Assembly: GCF_023656515.1 (NCBI RefSeq)
Contig: NZ_JAMOFV010000006.1
Coordinates: 4,295,735 to 4,359,734 of the forward strand
DNA from: Clostridium swellfunianum
GTDB lineage: Bacteria > Bacillota > Clostridia > Clostridiales > Clostridiaceae
Direction: 5' to 3'
Length of the DNA stretch: 64,000 bases
Under the pieces are notes generated by a model. The model was not told the origin of the DNA and ran no database searches. It saw only the letters and a list, made by a program, of their open reading frames with translations. This document shows positions 29,662 through 39,867 of this stretch, one piece after another. A program made the position numbers and the translations under genes. The number at the start of each line of letters is the position of its first letter. Within the stretch, counting starts at the first letter, position 1.

Positions 29662-30687
29662 CTACTCCTTTCTTAGCAGCAAGCCTATGCTATTAACATA
29701 GTATTTGAAGCTGCAATTCTCAGGAAGCTTTGTTTTTATCCCTATTTCTTCAGCCGAGTCAACTATTTCCACTGTAGTTGAAAAGTATTCCTGAATGTAA
29801 TTATCAATTCCTTTTATTTCTGCGCCTTCTCCAATTACATAAATCATGTCTAGCGACTTATTTGTTTTCCCTGTGGTATAAAACTGTATAATTTTCTCAA
29901 AGGAATAAAGTGCTTGATCAAACAGACCTTTTATTGCCACATCAACAGTACTCTCTTCTTGCACATAAAAGTTAAATACTCTTAAGAAGTTCTTCGCAGA
30001 TTCCTCTGGTCTGGATTTAGCAAATGGATACATTATATCCGCCACATTATTAATTCCAAAAGGTATGGTTCTCTCAATAAATAATCTCCCGTTCTCTAAA
30101 ATAGTAAAGTTGCTATTATAATGATCTATGTGAATTATGCCGATGCTTTGTATTTCCTTCTTAAGCTTATGAACATTTCTAAAAACCTTGCTTATATTAT
30201 TGGGAGCAATATCTATAGCTTCAAGTTTTAGATTTAATTTTTTAGCAAGCTCCACATACTTGTCTATCTTTTCTTTAGGTGCAGAAACCACCATAACCTT
30301 GTAGACTTTCTTTTCCTTTGTATTTATCTTATCTATTATCTCATAATCTGTATAATAGTTTTCTCCCTCATTGGGAAGGTATTGACTAATCTCCCACTGC
30401 AGTGATTTAATGATTCCCTTGCTGTCCATTATGGGTGTTTCTATATGCCTTACTACAATATCCTCACCGTGTACAGTAAAGGATATTCTTTTTGTGGTTA
30501 TATTGTTTTCTTTTAAAAACTCTGAAATCGCCTTTGCAAGCCTTTGAATATTTAAAATATTTTCCTTTACAAAAGCCTCTTCAGGAGTCTTTATACTACC
30601 ACAGCATTTTATCTTGTTTTTTGAACCTGATAGAATTTTTATGTACTCGTGCCCAATCTCTACAGCTATTAGGTCTTTTTCAAACAT
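29662..30687 (-). CDS. pilM: PilM actin-like pilus protein
   Basis: This 341-residue cytoplasmic actin-fold ATP-binding protein recruits PilN at the membrane and couples to PilB. Visible are the phosphate-1-like VEIGHEYIKIL (~9-19), the conserved WEISQYLP segment, IIHIDHYNSNFTIL (phosphate 2), FGINNVADI, and VIGEGAEIKGIDNYI near the end. The chosen ATG has GGTGAT upstream; an 18-codon upstream extension lacks support. A terminator-like hairpin lies 100 bp upstream, after pilA. Confidence 0.9.
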   Translation of the reverse strand: MFEKDLIAVEIGHEYIKILSGSKNKIKCCGSIKTPEEAFVKENILNIQRLAKAISEFLKENNITTKRISFTVHGEDIVVRHIETPIMDSKGIIKSLQWEISQYLPNEGENYYTDYEIIDKINTKEKKVYKVMVVSAPKEKIDKYVELAKKLNLKLEAIDIAPNNISKVFRNVHKLKKEIQSIGIIHIDHYNSNFTILENGRLFIERTIPFGINNVADIMYPFAKSRPEESAKNFLRVFNFYVQEESTVDVAIKGLFDQALYSFEKIIQFYTTGKTNKSLDMIYVIGEGAEIKGIDNYIQEYFSTTVEIVDSAEEIGIKTKLPENCSFKYYVNSIGLLLRKE

Positions 30688-31034
30688 TAAATCACCACTT
30701 TCATGAAAGATGTAATCTACCTTTATTAGTTCTAAAATCATATATCTATAAAATTATATATTTGTTCTCTGTATTTATAAACTTTAAAAGGCAGCGCTAT
30801 CGAACATGTTCATTAGTGCTGCCATGAAAGATTTATTTAATATTAATTATAGTCTTTTATTATTTTTCAAAAATAATGTTATATTTAATCTCAGCAGAAA
30901 AGATGTCAATTTTTAACTATATAATATTGTTAAATATTTATTTCAGAAATAAAGGGTCGGTTACACTATTAGCTCCATACAATTCAAGTGTCCATATGTA
31001 AATTGTATTTCTTTGCTACCCTAATCTCTTAATT
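30688..31034. other. 347-bp pilA-pilM intergenic region with 3' hairpins
   Basis: No gene is visible. The region holds the GC-rich hairpin at 30786-30823 and an ATACAATT/AATTGTAT stem (30977-31008). An AATCTCTTAA/TTAAGAGATT stem (31023-31048) has the pilA stop codon in its loop. A TTGACA on the minus strand (~30906) could begin a weak promoter for pilMNO, but no well-spaced -10 is clear. Confidence 0.55.
30786..30823 (-). terminator. Terminator/attenuator between pilA and pilM
   Basis: On the minus strand GGCAGC-A-CTA pairs with TAG-C-GCTGCC around a loop containing GAACATGTTC, followed by TTTTAAAG. Partial readthrough would give high pilin and lower PilMNO expression. Confidence 0.7.
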
Positions 31035-31415
31035 TTAGTTAAGAGATTCATAAGAGTCAGCTGGCTTTGAATCTTTAACTTTTACATCACCAGTAGCAGC
31101 ATCATACCAAAACTTATTTGCAGTATTTTGGCATGCCTTTACACCAGTTGAAGTTAAAGCTTCAGGTGCAAGATAAGCAGCCATTGCTCCGCTTGTTTTA
31201 AAATCCGATGCAGCCGGAAGTGAATTAGTAGATGAATTAGCTTGGAAAGTTTGTGCTGCACTTTGAAGTGTTCTTGCAGTAGCTAAATCTGCTTTATCCT
31301 TCGTACCACTTAATGTAGAACCGAATCTTGGAACAGCAATTGCTGCTAATATTCCCAGAATTGCAATAACTACAATAAGTTCAATTAATGTAAAACCCTT
31401 TCTTTTCTTGGTCAT
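31035..31415 (-). CDS. pilA: Major type IV pilin
   Basis: This 126-residue prepilin has a 7-residue leader MTKKRKG, then FTLIELIVVIAILGILAAIAVPRF with Glu5 of the mature protein and the classic Pro22. The globular part is short, rich in Ala, Thr and Ser, with two Cys at most and an acidic tail. An excellent SD (GGGGAGG, 8-nt spacing) and a terminator behind it fit high expression. It lies between pilC and pilM. An upstream in-frame ATG would add nine residues without an SD. Confidence 0.93.
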   Translation of the reverse strand: MTKKRKGFTLIELIVVIAILGILAAIAVPRFGSTLSGTKDKADLATARTLQSAAQTFQANSSTNSLPAASDFKTSGAMAAYLAPEALTSTGVKACQNTANKFWYDAATGDVKVKDSKPADSYESLN

Positions 31416-31491
31416 TAATTTTACCTCCCCTTTGTTTATCATTTTTTACCCTCCTAATGTTTATATATGAATGCTTATTATGCAATTCATT

Positions 31492-32703
31492 CTACATACT
31501 AGATACTAAGTTATACATCTCAAACATCGGCAACAGCATAGCTATTACAATAAAACCTACCACTACTGCTAAAAATACTATTATTAACGGTTCAATTAAT
31601 GTTGACAATTGAGAAGTAGCATTTTCAACCTCATTATCATAAAACTCTGCTGTCTTTTCCATAATACTGTCTAGAGTTCCTGTTTCCTCGCCTATCTTCA
31701 TCATTTGGGTTAGCATAGTGGGAAAAACGCCTCTGCCTTCGAGACTTAAGGCAATGCTATGACCTTTCCTTACTGCTTCGCTAGTGCTTTGGAGTAATTT
31801 ACTTGCTACTGCGTTTCCTACAACCTTTGAACAAATATCAATACTCTCAAGTAGCGGCACGCCTGTACTCATAAGAGTCCCAAAGGTTCTTGTAAACCTT
31901 GCTGTTACAATCTTGGTAATTATCTTTCCAAAGAGCGGCATATCTAGCTTTAGCATATCTACTTTTTCTGCTGCCTCTTCATTATTCCTTATAAATATCT
32001 TCGCAACTATTGCTAGCATCAGAATAAATCCCATAAGTAGCAAGCCATATTTTTTCATGAAATCACTCAAAGCCATAATTATACGGGTAGGCATAGGCAA
32101 GGTGCCTCCTGAACTTGTTATCATGCCCACGAAGGTAGGCAGTACAAATATAAGAAGAAGATTAACTACCACAACTGCAACCACAGCTACCATAATAGGA
32201 TAAGTTAAAGAGCCCTTAATCTTTTTCTGAAGCTTGTAGCTCTTCTCATAATAATCAGCCATTCTATTCATTACAGTATCAAGAGTTCCGCTCATTTCAC
32301 CAACACTTATCATGTTGACAAGCATTTCTGGTATATCCTCATGCTTTCCTAAGGCTTCTGATAAACTACTTCCTTTTTCTATATCACTTTTTACCTCTTT
32401 AAGTATATTTCTGAATTTTTTATTTTCAGTTTGTTCAGCAACTACATCCATAGCCCTTAAAATATTCATTCCTGCAGATATAGTAAAAGAAAACTGTCTG
32501 CAAAATATTGCTATTTGCTGTGTTGATATTTTTTTATATTTTGATAAATCTATATCCATTGAGCTGCTGTATAATTTTATGTTTTGAGGGTAATAATCTC
32601 TTTCTCGAAGGCTTGTCCTTACTATATCTTCACTTTCAGCTTCCATCTTCCCTTTGATTATGTTTCCCTGTAAATTTCTTGCTTCATACTGATAGCTTGG
32701 CAT
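31492..32703 (-). CDS. pilC: PilC/GspF-type pilus platform protein
   Basis: This 403-residue polytopic membrane protein carries two T2SF repeats (~70-190 and ~272-395). The signature IAIFCRQFSFTISAGMNIL occurs at ~62-80 and LSTLIEPLIIVFLAVVVG near the end. Three main TM segments are visible. It forms the rotor-like platform turned by PilB. It lies 12 bp after pilB. Confidence 0.95.
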   Translation of the reverse strand: MPSYQYEARNLQGNIIKGKMEAESEDIVRTSLRERDYYPQNIKLYSSSMDIDLSKYKKISTQQIAIFCRQFSFTISAGMNILRAMDVVAEQTENKKFRNILKEVKSDIEKGSSLSEALGKHEDIPEMLVNMISVGEMSGTLDTVMNRMADYYEKSYKLQKKIKGSLTYPIMVAVVAVVVVNLLLIFVLPTFVGMITSSGGTLPMPTRIIMALSDFMKKYGLLLMGFILMLAIVAKIFIRNNEEAAEKVDMLKLDMPLFGKIITKIVTARFTRTFGTLMSTGVPLLESIDICSKVVGNAVASKLLQSTSEAVRKGHSIALSLEGRGVFPTMLTQMMKIGEETGTLDSIMEKTAEFYDNEVENATSQLSTLIEPLIIVFLAVVVGFIVIAMLLPMFEMYNLVSSM

Positions 32704-32715
32704 CCTTCTTCCCCC

Positions 32716-34410
32716 TTATTCCTTTAAATAAGCAACTCTCATAAATTCATCCATAGTAGTTGTTCCTTTAAGCACATGTACTGCGCAAGCTGTTCTTAGA
32801 GTACTCATACCTTTCTCGATAGATAGATCTCGAAGTTCATCCGTGCTGCAGCCCTTCATTATCATGTCTCTATGCTCTCTTGTTACTTCCATTATTTCAT
32901 ATATACCTATACGACCTTTGTAGCCGCTATTGCCGCAAACATTACACCCCCTGCCCTTTTTAAGCATAATAGGCATATTTCCTTTTATCTCAAGAATACC
33001 TTTTTCATATTCAGATGCTTCATATTCTTCTGCACAGCTTGGACACACTTTTCTAACCAATCTCTGAGCTATAACTCCAACTACAGAGGTAGCAATAAGA
33101 TATGGCTCAATTCCCATATCTGCAAGTCTAAGCATAGAGGAAGGTGCATCGTTTGTATGAAGAGTGCTGAGCACCAAGTGCCCTGTAATAGCGGATCTTA
33201 TGGCTATTTCAGCAGTTTCAGCATCTCTAATCTCACCAATCATTATTACATCAGGATCCTGCCTTAGTATGGACCTAAGACCTGCTGCAAAAGTAAGCCC
33301 AATCTTTGTATTAACGCTTACCTGATTGACTCCTTCCATTAAAAACTCTACGGGGTCCTCTACAGTGATAATGTTTTTGCTTTCTGTGTTTAACTCATTA
33401 AGCATAGTATATAAGGTTGTTGACTTTCCACTACCTGTAGGGCCTGTAACAAGGATTATTCCATGAGGATTGCTTATAAATTTATCAAGTTTCTTTACCT
33501 CACTTCCGCTAATCCCTAAGTTTTCTTTTCCAACAAGAAAGTTTTCCTTGTTAAGTATTCTTATAACAACCTTTTCTCCATTTACCTTTGGTAAAATGGA
33601 AACTCTAAGATCCACTTCCTTATTATCTATAGTTGTCATTATTCTGCCATCTTGCGGCAGCCTTTTCTCTGCTATATTTAAATCAGCTAATATCTTAATA
33701 CGTGTTATTAGGGCACCTAAAGTGTCTGGCTGAGTTTTTAGGACTTCAGATAGTTCTCCGTCTACTCTATATCTTACCCTTACATATTTTTCAAAAGGTT
33801 CTATATGTATATCTGATGCTCTTGCTCTTACAGCATTTTCAATTATACTGTCCACAAGCCTTACTACAGGTGCATTTTTGATTTCTTCTAAGGCATCAGT
33901 TTCATCTTCTTTAGCCTCTACCCTATTTGAAAACTGTTCCTTTGAGAGCTCGTCCGCAGCTTTCATAACATATTGCGTTGAATAATATTTTTTAATAGCT
34001 TCCTTAATTTCCACACTTGAGGCTATATATGGTTCTACACTATAGCCAGTTGCTATTCTTACATCATCTAGTGCAATAATATTAAGAGGGTCGCTCATAA
34101 CTAGCTGAACTTTGCTTCGTCTAATTGATATAGGTATAACATTATGCTTATTTGCTAAGTTTGCTGATATGGTTTTTACTGCATCAGTATCAACCTCTAC
34201 CTCATCCAGCTTTACTCTCTTAACTCCTAATTGTAACTCAAGAATATTCAATATATCATTTTCACTTACAATATTCTCTTCAACAAGAAGTTCACCAAGT
34301 CTCCTGCCAGTACTTTTCTGTTTTTTAAGAACATAGTCAAGCTGTTCCAAGGTCATTCTGCCTGATTTAACAAGCATGTCACCTAATCTTTTTCTTGGCT
34401 TATTTTCCAT
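32716..34410 (-). CDS. pilB: PilB pilus extension ATPase
   Basis: This 564-residue GspE/PilB hexameric ATPase powers pilus extension. The N-terminal MshEN domain (1-~145) starts with RKRLGDMLVKSGRMT-type repeats, a fold that binds c-di-GMP in several homologues. The ATPase core has Walker A GPTGSGKST, Asp box, Walker B VIMIGEIRDAETAE and the His box. A Cys4 zinc site is formed by CPSC and CNVC. It is first gene of the pil operon with a consensus promoter. A c-di-GMP link would suit the HD-GYP protein encoded 5 kb away. Confidence 0.96.
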   Translation of the reverse strand: MENKPRKRLGDMLVKSGRMTLEQLDYVLKKQKSTGRRLGELLVEENIVSENDILNILELQLGVKRVKLDEVEVDTDAVKTISANLANKHNVIPISIRRSKVQLVMSDPLNIIALDDVRIATGYSVEPYIASSVEIKEAIKKYYSTQYVMKAADELSKEQFSNRVEAKEDETDALEEIKNAPVVRLVDSIIENAVRARASDIHIEPFEKYVRVRYRVDGELSEVLKTQPDTLGALITRIKILADLNIAEKRLPQDGRIMTTIDNKEVDLRVSILPKVNGEKVVIRILNKENFLVGKENLGISGSEVKKLDKFISNPHGIILVTGPTGSGKSTTLYTMLNELNTESKNIITVEDPVEFLMEGVNQVSVNTKIGLTFAAGLRSILRQDPDVIMIGEIRDAETAEIAIRSAITGHLVLSTLHTNDAPSSMLRLADMGIEPYLIATSVVGVIAQRLVRKVCPSCAEEYEASEYEKGILEIKGNMPIMLKKGRGCNVCGNSGYKGRIGIYEIMEVTREHRDMIMKGCSTDELRDLSIEKGMSTLRTACAVHVLKGTTTMDEFMRVAYLKE

Positions 34411-34486
34411 AGTTCTTCACCTCACTTGCAACATTATGCAAATAATAGCAAAAGAATATAATTTTTTACATTATGTACACAAATAT

Positions 34487-34515
34487 ATTATATCTATACT
34501 AGTTACCTGTTACAA
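34487..34515 (-). promoter_or_regulatory. Sigma-A promoter of pilB operon
   Basis: TTGTAA (34510-34515) and TATAAT (34487-34492) have 17-bp spacing on the minus strand. The leader to pilB is about 75 nt; no riboswitch fold was recognised in it. Confidence 0.75.
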
Positions 34516-34587
34516 GAAATATAATCAAACATATTTATACACGATTTTACAAGTTATTTATATTTTCATATATCAAATCTTACCAAA

Positions 34588-34620
34588 ATAAAAGCTCCTC
34601 GTTTCCGAGGAGCTTTTATA
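34588..34620 (-). terminator. Terminator of groESL
   Basis: A 14-bp perfect stem with arms centred on GCTCCTCG/CGAGGAGC encloses loop TTTC. It lies 5 bp after the groEL stop. Confidence 0.93.
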
Positions 34621-34624
34621 TATT

Positions 34625-36262
<1,638 letters not shown>

Positions 36263-36270
36263 CTAATTAA

Positions 36271-36555
36271 TTATTCAACAACTGCTAATATGTCGTCTTG
36301 CTTTATGATAGTGTATTCTTCACCATCAACTTTAACTTCGGTTCCTGCATATTTTGAGAACAATACTTTGTCTCCAACCTTAACTTCCATTTTGATTTCT
36401 TTTCCATCAACTATTGTTCCAGGTCCTACTGCAACAACCTCTGCTTCTTGTGGCTTTTCCTTAGCTGTACCTGTTAATACGATACCGCTTTTAGTCTTTT
36501 CTTCTGCCTCAAGTTTCTTAATAACTACTCTGTCTGCAAGTGGTCTAATTCTCAT
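36271..36555 (-). CDS. groES: Co-chaperonin GroES
   Basis: This 94-residue lid subunit has [21 protein letters not shown]-type N-terminus, the mobile loop [18 protein letters not shown] (in part), [16 protein letters not shown] and a C-terminal [17 protein letters not shown] precedes ATG. It is first gene of groESL under CIRCE control. Confidence 0.99.
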   Translation of the reverse strand: MRIRPLADRVVIKKLEAEEKTKSGIVLTGTAKEKPQEAEVVAVGPGTIVDGKEIKMEVKVGDKVLFSKYAGTEVKVDGEEYTIIKQDDILAVVE

Positions 36556-36603
36556 TTAAACCCCTCCTTAATATATTTGAAATATAATATTATAAACTTT
36601 TTG

Positions 36604-36630
36604 TTAGCACTCATCATCATTGAGTGCTAA
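36604..36630. promoter_or_regulatory. CIRCE operator (HrcA binding site)
   Basis: TTAGCACTC-N9-GAGTGCTAA is a perfect CIRCE inverted repeat. HrcA represses groESL through it until heat stress. It lies just downstream of the -10 on the minus strand. Confidence 0.98.
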
Positions 36631-36640
36631 TACAATTATT

Positions 36641-36669
36641 ATAATAAATAATTGTTCGTGGAATATCAA
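36641..36669 (-). promoter_or_regulatory. Sigma-A promoter of groESL
   Basis: TTGATA (36664-36669) and TATTAT (36641-36646) have 17 bp between them. Transcription would start at the edge of CIRCE. Confidence 0.8.
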
Positions 36670-36959
36670 ATTCCATGTTTTACTTTTTAGCCCATTTAAG
36701 GCTGAATTTATAGCGTTAGTTCAATTTATATTACTCTTTTGCGCTTTTACTCTCTTTTTCATTTAATATCATTGTATTAGTAATTTTATCCAAACATTGA
36801 TATTATAGACACAATACTTTAATTTTATGTAGCCAATTTTTGTTTTATGTAAGTTTTATGAATTTATATTCTTACAAACAAATATGAATTTTATATTTTC
36901 ATATTTCTAAATATTCACACAAATCACCACTTTATCCACATATCTAGACATGCCCTTCT

Positions 36960-37064
36960 TATAGGTTTTAAATTCAACTATTAACTTGTACATGTCCTAA
37001 AAAGGCTCAAAGCTGCCTGTTTTATGATATGTATAAGTTTAGTTCCATAGTTAAAATCCTATAG
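36960..37064 (-). repeat. Dispersed 105-bp near-palindromic element, copy 2
   Basis: The reverse complement of this stretch aligns end to end with copy 1 (21333-21438) with about ten substitutions and one single-base indel. The TATAGG/CCTATA ends, the CTTATACAT-type inner arm and the central AGGC/GCCT stem are kept. It lies upstream of the DUF1461 gene. Confidence 0.85.
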
Positions 37065-37142
37065 TTGACTATAAATCAAGCTTTATATAAAATTAACTTA
37101 TAATCATTGACATAAAAGAGGGATCATGAAGGGAGTATTAAT

Positions 37143-37796
37143 ATGAACAAAAGCCTAAATAAGCTGTCCACAATTTTCTTAGCTCTTACAGTATCCTTAT
37201 TTTTAATTTCATTAGCTGTAAAGCTTACGTTATCCTTTAAGCAGTTATATTACTTTGATGTGGATCATCTAAATATAGCTAAAGATTATGGTATGAAAAA
37301 AGAAATAATAATTAAAAATTACAATATTTTAATTGATTATCTTCAAAACAAGAATATTGTAAAATTGAACATGCCTGATTTTCCAATGTCTAGAGAAGGT
37401 GAAATACACTTTGTAGAAGTTAAAAACATATTTATGAAATTTAGCAATTTGATGTATTTAATGGGAATCATAAGCTTAATTGGTGCATTTATAAAGCTTA
37501 AAACAAAGGATTATTTGTTTTTAAAGTTTAGTTCTTTGGGAATGCTTTTGATACCAATTGTGTTAGCTATCCCTTTTGCAATAAACTTCGACAGAAGCTT
37601 TACAGCTTTTCATAAGATATTTTTCAACAATGATTATTGGGAATTTGACCCCGTTACAGATCCTATAATCAATGTACTTCCACAACAGCTTTTTTTCCAT
37701 AATGCAATTTTAATATTACTATTGTTAGCTTTGTTTAGTATAGTTCTTTATTTATTCTATAGGAAATTTACAAAAATAAAGAGCAGTTTGGTTTAA
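37143..37796 (+). CDS. TIGR01906/DUF1461 family membrane protein
   Basis: This 217-residue protein has four TM helices (~8-30, ~98-118, ~127-148, ~187-208). The large extracytoplasmic loop before the last helix contains the family signature FHKIFFNNDYWEFDPVTDPII (in part) and LPQQLFF. The function is unknown. The ATG is preceded by GGGAG. It is convergent with the DUF5317 gene, sharing a terminator. Confidence 0.88.
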   Translation: MNKSLNKLSTIFLALTVSLFLISLAVKLTLSFKQLYYFDVDHLNIAKDYGMKKEIIIKNYNILIDYLQNKNIVKLNMPDFPMSREGEIHFVEVKNIFMKFSNLMYLMGIISLIGAFIKLKTKDYLFLKFSSLGMLLIPIVLAIPFAINFDRSFTAFHKIFFNNDYWEFDPVTDPIINVLPQQLFFHNAILILLLLALFSIVLYLFYRKFTKIKSSLV

Positions 37797-37815
37797 TCCC
37801 TACTGCTCTATTTTT
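37778..37815. terminator. Bidirectional terminator
   Basis: AGAGCAGT (37780-37787) and ACTGCTCT (37802-37809), flanked by A-rich and T-rich arms, form a hairpin. Both convergent stop codons lie within or at its loop. Confidence 0.85.
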
Positions 37816-38357
37816 GTATATATAATTTTTGATTTTTTGTTTTTCATTTCCGTTATTATATATAATGCCATTCCAATAACCTCAATAAAATCACCTAAAC
37901 TGGCAACCCCTGGTTTAGGATACTTTACTAAGAATATATCTCCTAAAAAAGCAAATCTGGTTTCTGCATTGACCTCTGAGTAAAGCCCTTGGGAGCTAAC
38001 TTGACCTGTAAAACCTAAAGTTCTTACAGCTTCTATGTCGACAGGCATTGTTCCACCATTTGAAAATATAACTACAGCATTTAATAGTATACCAATTCCC
38101 AGCACTATAATACATTTGCTGTTTTTATTCAAATAAACAAAGCTCAACAGCAATCCATACATTATTAAGTCTAAGATATATGTTATGGCGCCAATTGTAA
38201 GATATTTACTTTTAAGCATTTTAATCATTATAAATTCTAATATGAACGCTGCTATTACAAAGTATAATCCTTTAATTTTAGCCGCATCAATATTTTTTAT
38301 ACTGCCTTTTAGGACATAACCTATCAATACTGCAATTATCAGTGCAAGTAAAAACAT
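37800..38357 (-). CDS. DUF5317 family membrane protein
   Basis: This 185-residue protein has about five TM helices. The loop NGGTMPVDIEAVR and the later LGDIFL...P.PGVASLGDFIEVIG segment are typical of DUF5317. The function is unknown. It starts 2 bp after the HD-GYP stop, so the two are co-translated and may work together at the membrane. Confidence 0.85.
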   Translation of the reverse strand: MFLLALIIAVLIGYVLKGSIKNIDAAKIKGLYFVIAAFILEFIMIKMLKSKYLTIGAITYILDLIMYGLLLSFVYLNKNSKCIIVLGIGILLNAVVIFSNGGTMPVDIEAVRTLGFTGQVSSQGLYSEVNAETRFAFLGDIFLVKYPKPGVASLGDFIEVIGMALYIITEMKNKKSKIIYTKIEQ

Positions 38358-38359
38358 TT

Positions 38360-39634
38360 CTACACCGCTTTCTTCTGCTTTTCAAGTATATTTAAGTACG
38401 CTTGTACTACTTTAGGATGAAACTGAGTTCCTGAATATTTCGTAATTTCATTTATAACTTCTTCATCGGTTAGAGCTTTTCTATAAGGTCTGTCTGTCGT
38501 CATTGCATCAATTGTATCTGCAAGCTGTACTATAAATACATCTAAATTAAGCTGTTCTGGCTGCTTTTCGTCGGGGTAACCTTTTCCATCATAACGCTCA
38601 TGATGGCTGCGAATAATCGGAAGTATATCTTGAAGATTTTTTATATCCTTAAGTATGTTATATCCTATTTCCGGATGACTTTTTATTATTTCATACTCTT
38701 CTTGAGTTAATTTTCCTGGTTTGTTTAAAATGCTGTCATCAATACCTATTTTTCCAACATCGTGAAGTAAGGATGCCATATGCAATCTTTCAACTTTTAT
38801 ATCATTATACTTAAGTTCTTTTGCTAATAAAGTGGATATTTCTGCAACTCGCTTTGAATGCCCTTCTGTATATTTATCTCGTGCTTCCATTGCGTGCATT
38901 AAAGTATCAACCGTTTCAATATATTGACTTTTTAATTCCAGATAAAGATAGAATGTGTATCTAACTAGTATAATTGGAAATATTGTTAATATTACACCAC
39001 CATAACTGTATTTATCAAACATAAATGCCAATAAAGCTCCAAAAGGTGCCATTACTATACTATTAAGTAAGCTAAGTCTAATGTTACCAATAAAAAAATA
39101 CAAAATACTCTTATTATTTAACAGAGAAAATAATATAGATACTAGCAAGGTATTCAATAGGAGACAAATAATGCTAAAAATAATTATTAGATGTGCTTTA
39201 CTCCATAAATTAACTACATCAAAACTACCACCCAACTTATAGTAAACCATTCCAGCATATAGTAAAGGAACTATTTGACAACAGTAATTATATAAAGTTT
39301 TATAAATAGGATCATTAAATAAATGTCTGTATTTTCCATCTACTTTTTTGAATCTTAAAGAAAAACCTAAAATTACTACAAAACTTGCTACTACAGGCCC
39401 AAATAATATAACAACAGCTATTTCTACAGCTAGACTTGTACTAATAGCCATTCCTTTATAGGCTACTCTAAGGCTTTCAGCTATAGCTAATAAAATTGCA
39501 AAAAAAATGACTTTCATGTAGCCAGTCTGATACCCAATAAATAATCTATTAATATGTAAGTATGATAATGATATAGCGGTAAATACATACAACGAAACAA
39601 GATAAATCTTAAGTTTTAGATTTAGGTTTCTCAT
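38360..39634 (-). CDS. Membrane-bound HD-GYP protein (putative c-di-GMP phosphodiesterase)
   Basis: This 424-residue protein has seven to eight TM helices (1-~225) and a C-terminal HD-GYP domain (~240-424). Metal-ligand and signature motifs are complete: GHSKRVAEI, LLHDVGKIGI, HPEIGYNIL, HHERYDGKGYP and DTIDAMTTDRPYR. Such domains hydrolyse c-di-GMP; the membrane part probably senses a signal. It is followed at 2 bp by the DUF5317 gene. Upstream lies a 27-codon peptide ORF inside an inverted-repeat-bounded segment. The SD is AGGAGG. Confidence 0.92.
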   Translation of the reverse strand: MRNLNLKLKIYLVSLYVFTAISLSYLHINRLFIGYQTGYMKVIFFAILLAIAESLRVAYKGMAISTSLAVEIAVVILFGPVVASFVVILGFSLRFKKVDGKYRHLFNDPIYKTLYNYCCQIVPLLYAGMVYYKLGGSFDVVNLWSKAHLIIIFSIICLLLNTLLVSILFSLLNNKSILYFFIGNIRLSLLNSIVMAPFGALLAFMFDKYSYGGVILTIFPIILVRYTFYLYLELKSQYIETVDTLMHAMEARDKYTEGHSKRVAEISTLLAKELKYNDIKVERLHMASLLHDVGKIGIDDSILNKPGKLTQEEYEIIKSHPEIGYNILKDIKNLQDILPIIRSHHERYDGKGYPDEKQPEQLNLDVFIVQLADTIDAMTTDRPYRKALTDEEVINEITKYSGTQFHPKVVQAYLNILEKQKKAV

Positions 39635-39651
39635 AAATCCTCCTATTTATA

Positions 39652-39860
39652 TATAAAGACCGGTATAAAAACTTTAGTTCCAGCTCCACATTGAACCGCC
39701 TGCAACTACAAGCGCAAGAATAGCTATTAATAATACAGCTAACTTCTTTGTTTTCATTGGTAAATTCCCCCTTAATCGAAAATTAACAGTTTTCCGCTAA
39801 GTACTGTCATATTTTCACTCCGCTAAGGGTAAGAAAAAAGAAAATTAACCGGTCTTTATA
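39652..39860. repeat. 209-bp segment bounded by a perfect 13-bp inverted repeat
   Basis: TATAAAGACCGGT (39652-39664) is inverted perfectly at 39848-39860. The enclosed 183 bp carries two short ORFs with SDs on the minus strand and an internal direct repeat, CTTAGCGGA, before each of them. The segment fills the whole gap between two minus-strand genes. Whether it is a mobile remnant, a long-range RNA stem or a leader switch is open. Confidence 0.75.
39674..39757 (-). CDS. 27-residue hydrophobic peptide
   Basis: The ATG follows AGGGGG with 8-nt spacing. The product has a basic start MKTKK, a hydrophobic core (LAVLLIAILALVVAG) and ends GGSMWSWN. It could be a single-helix membrane microprotein or a secreted signal-type peptide. 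A preceding 12-codon ORF (39772-39810, GGAG SD) ends 14 bp before. The family is unknown; SD and hydrophobic design support translation. Confidence 0.6.
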   Translation of the reverse strand: MKTKKLAVLLIAILALVVAGGSMWSWN

Positions 39861-39867
39861 AGCAGTG

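Larger units (their letters stand above)
36556..37142. other. 587-bp region upstream of groES
   Basis: The region holds CIRCE, the groES promoter and dispersed repeat copy 2 (36960-37064). Between 36670 and 36959 I see only A/T-rich sequence with no ORF or stable hairpin. A GGGAG SD for the DUF1461 gene lies at the right end. Confidence 0.75.

Noticed and set aside
30801-30810. GAACATGTTC, resembling a Gram-positive LexA (DinR) box
   Set aside because: The half-sites are separated by 2 bp rather than 4, and the motif is in the loop of a terminator hairpin after pilA, not at a promoter.
36932-36942. TTATCCACA, a consensus DnaA box upstream of groES
   Set aside because: It is a single copy. 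One such 9-mer is expected by chance in 64 kb of A/T-rich DNA, and there is no cluster, no dnaA/dnaN gene and no other origin feature.
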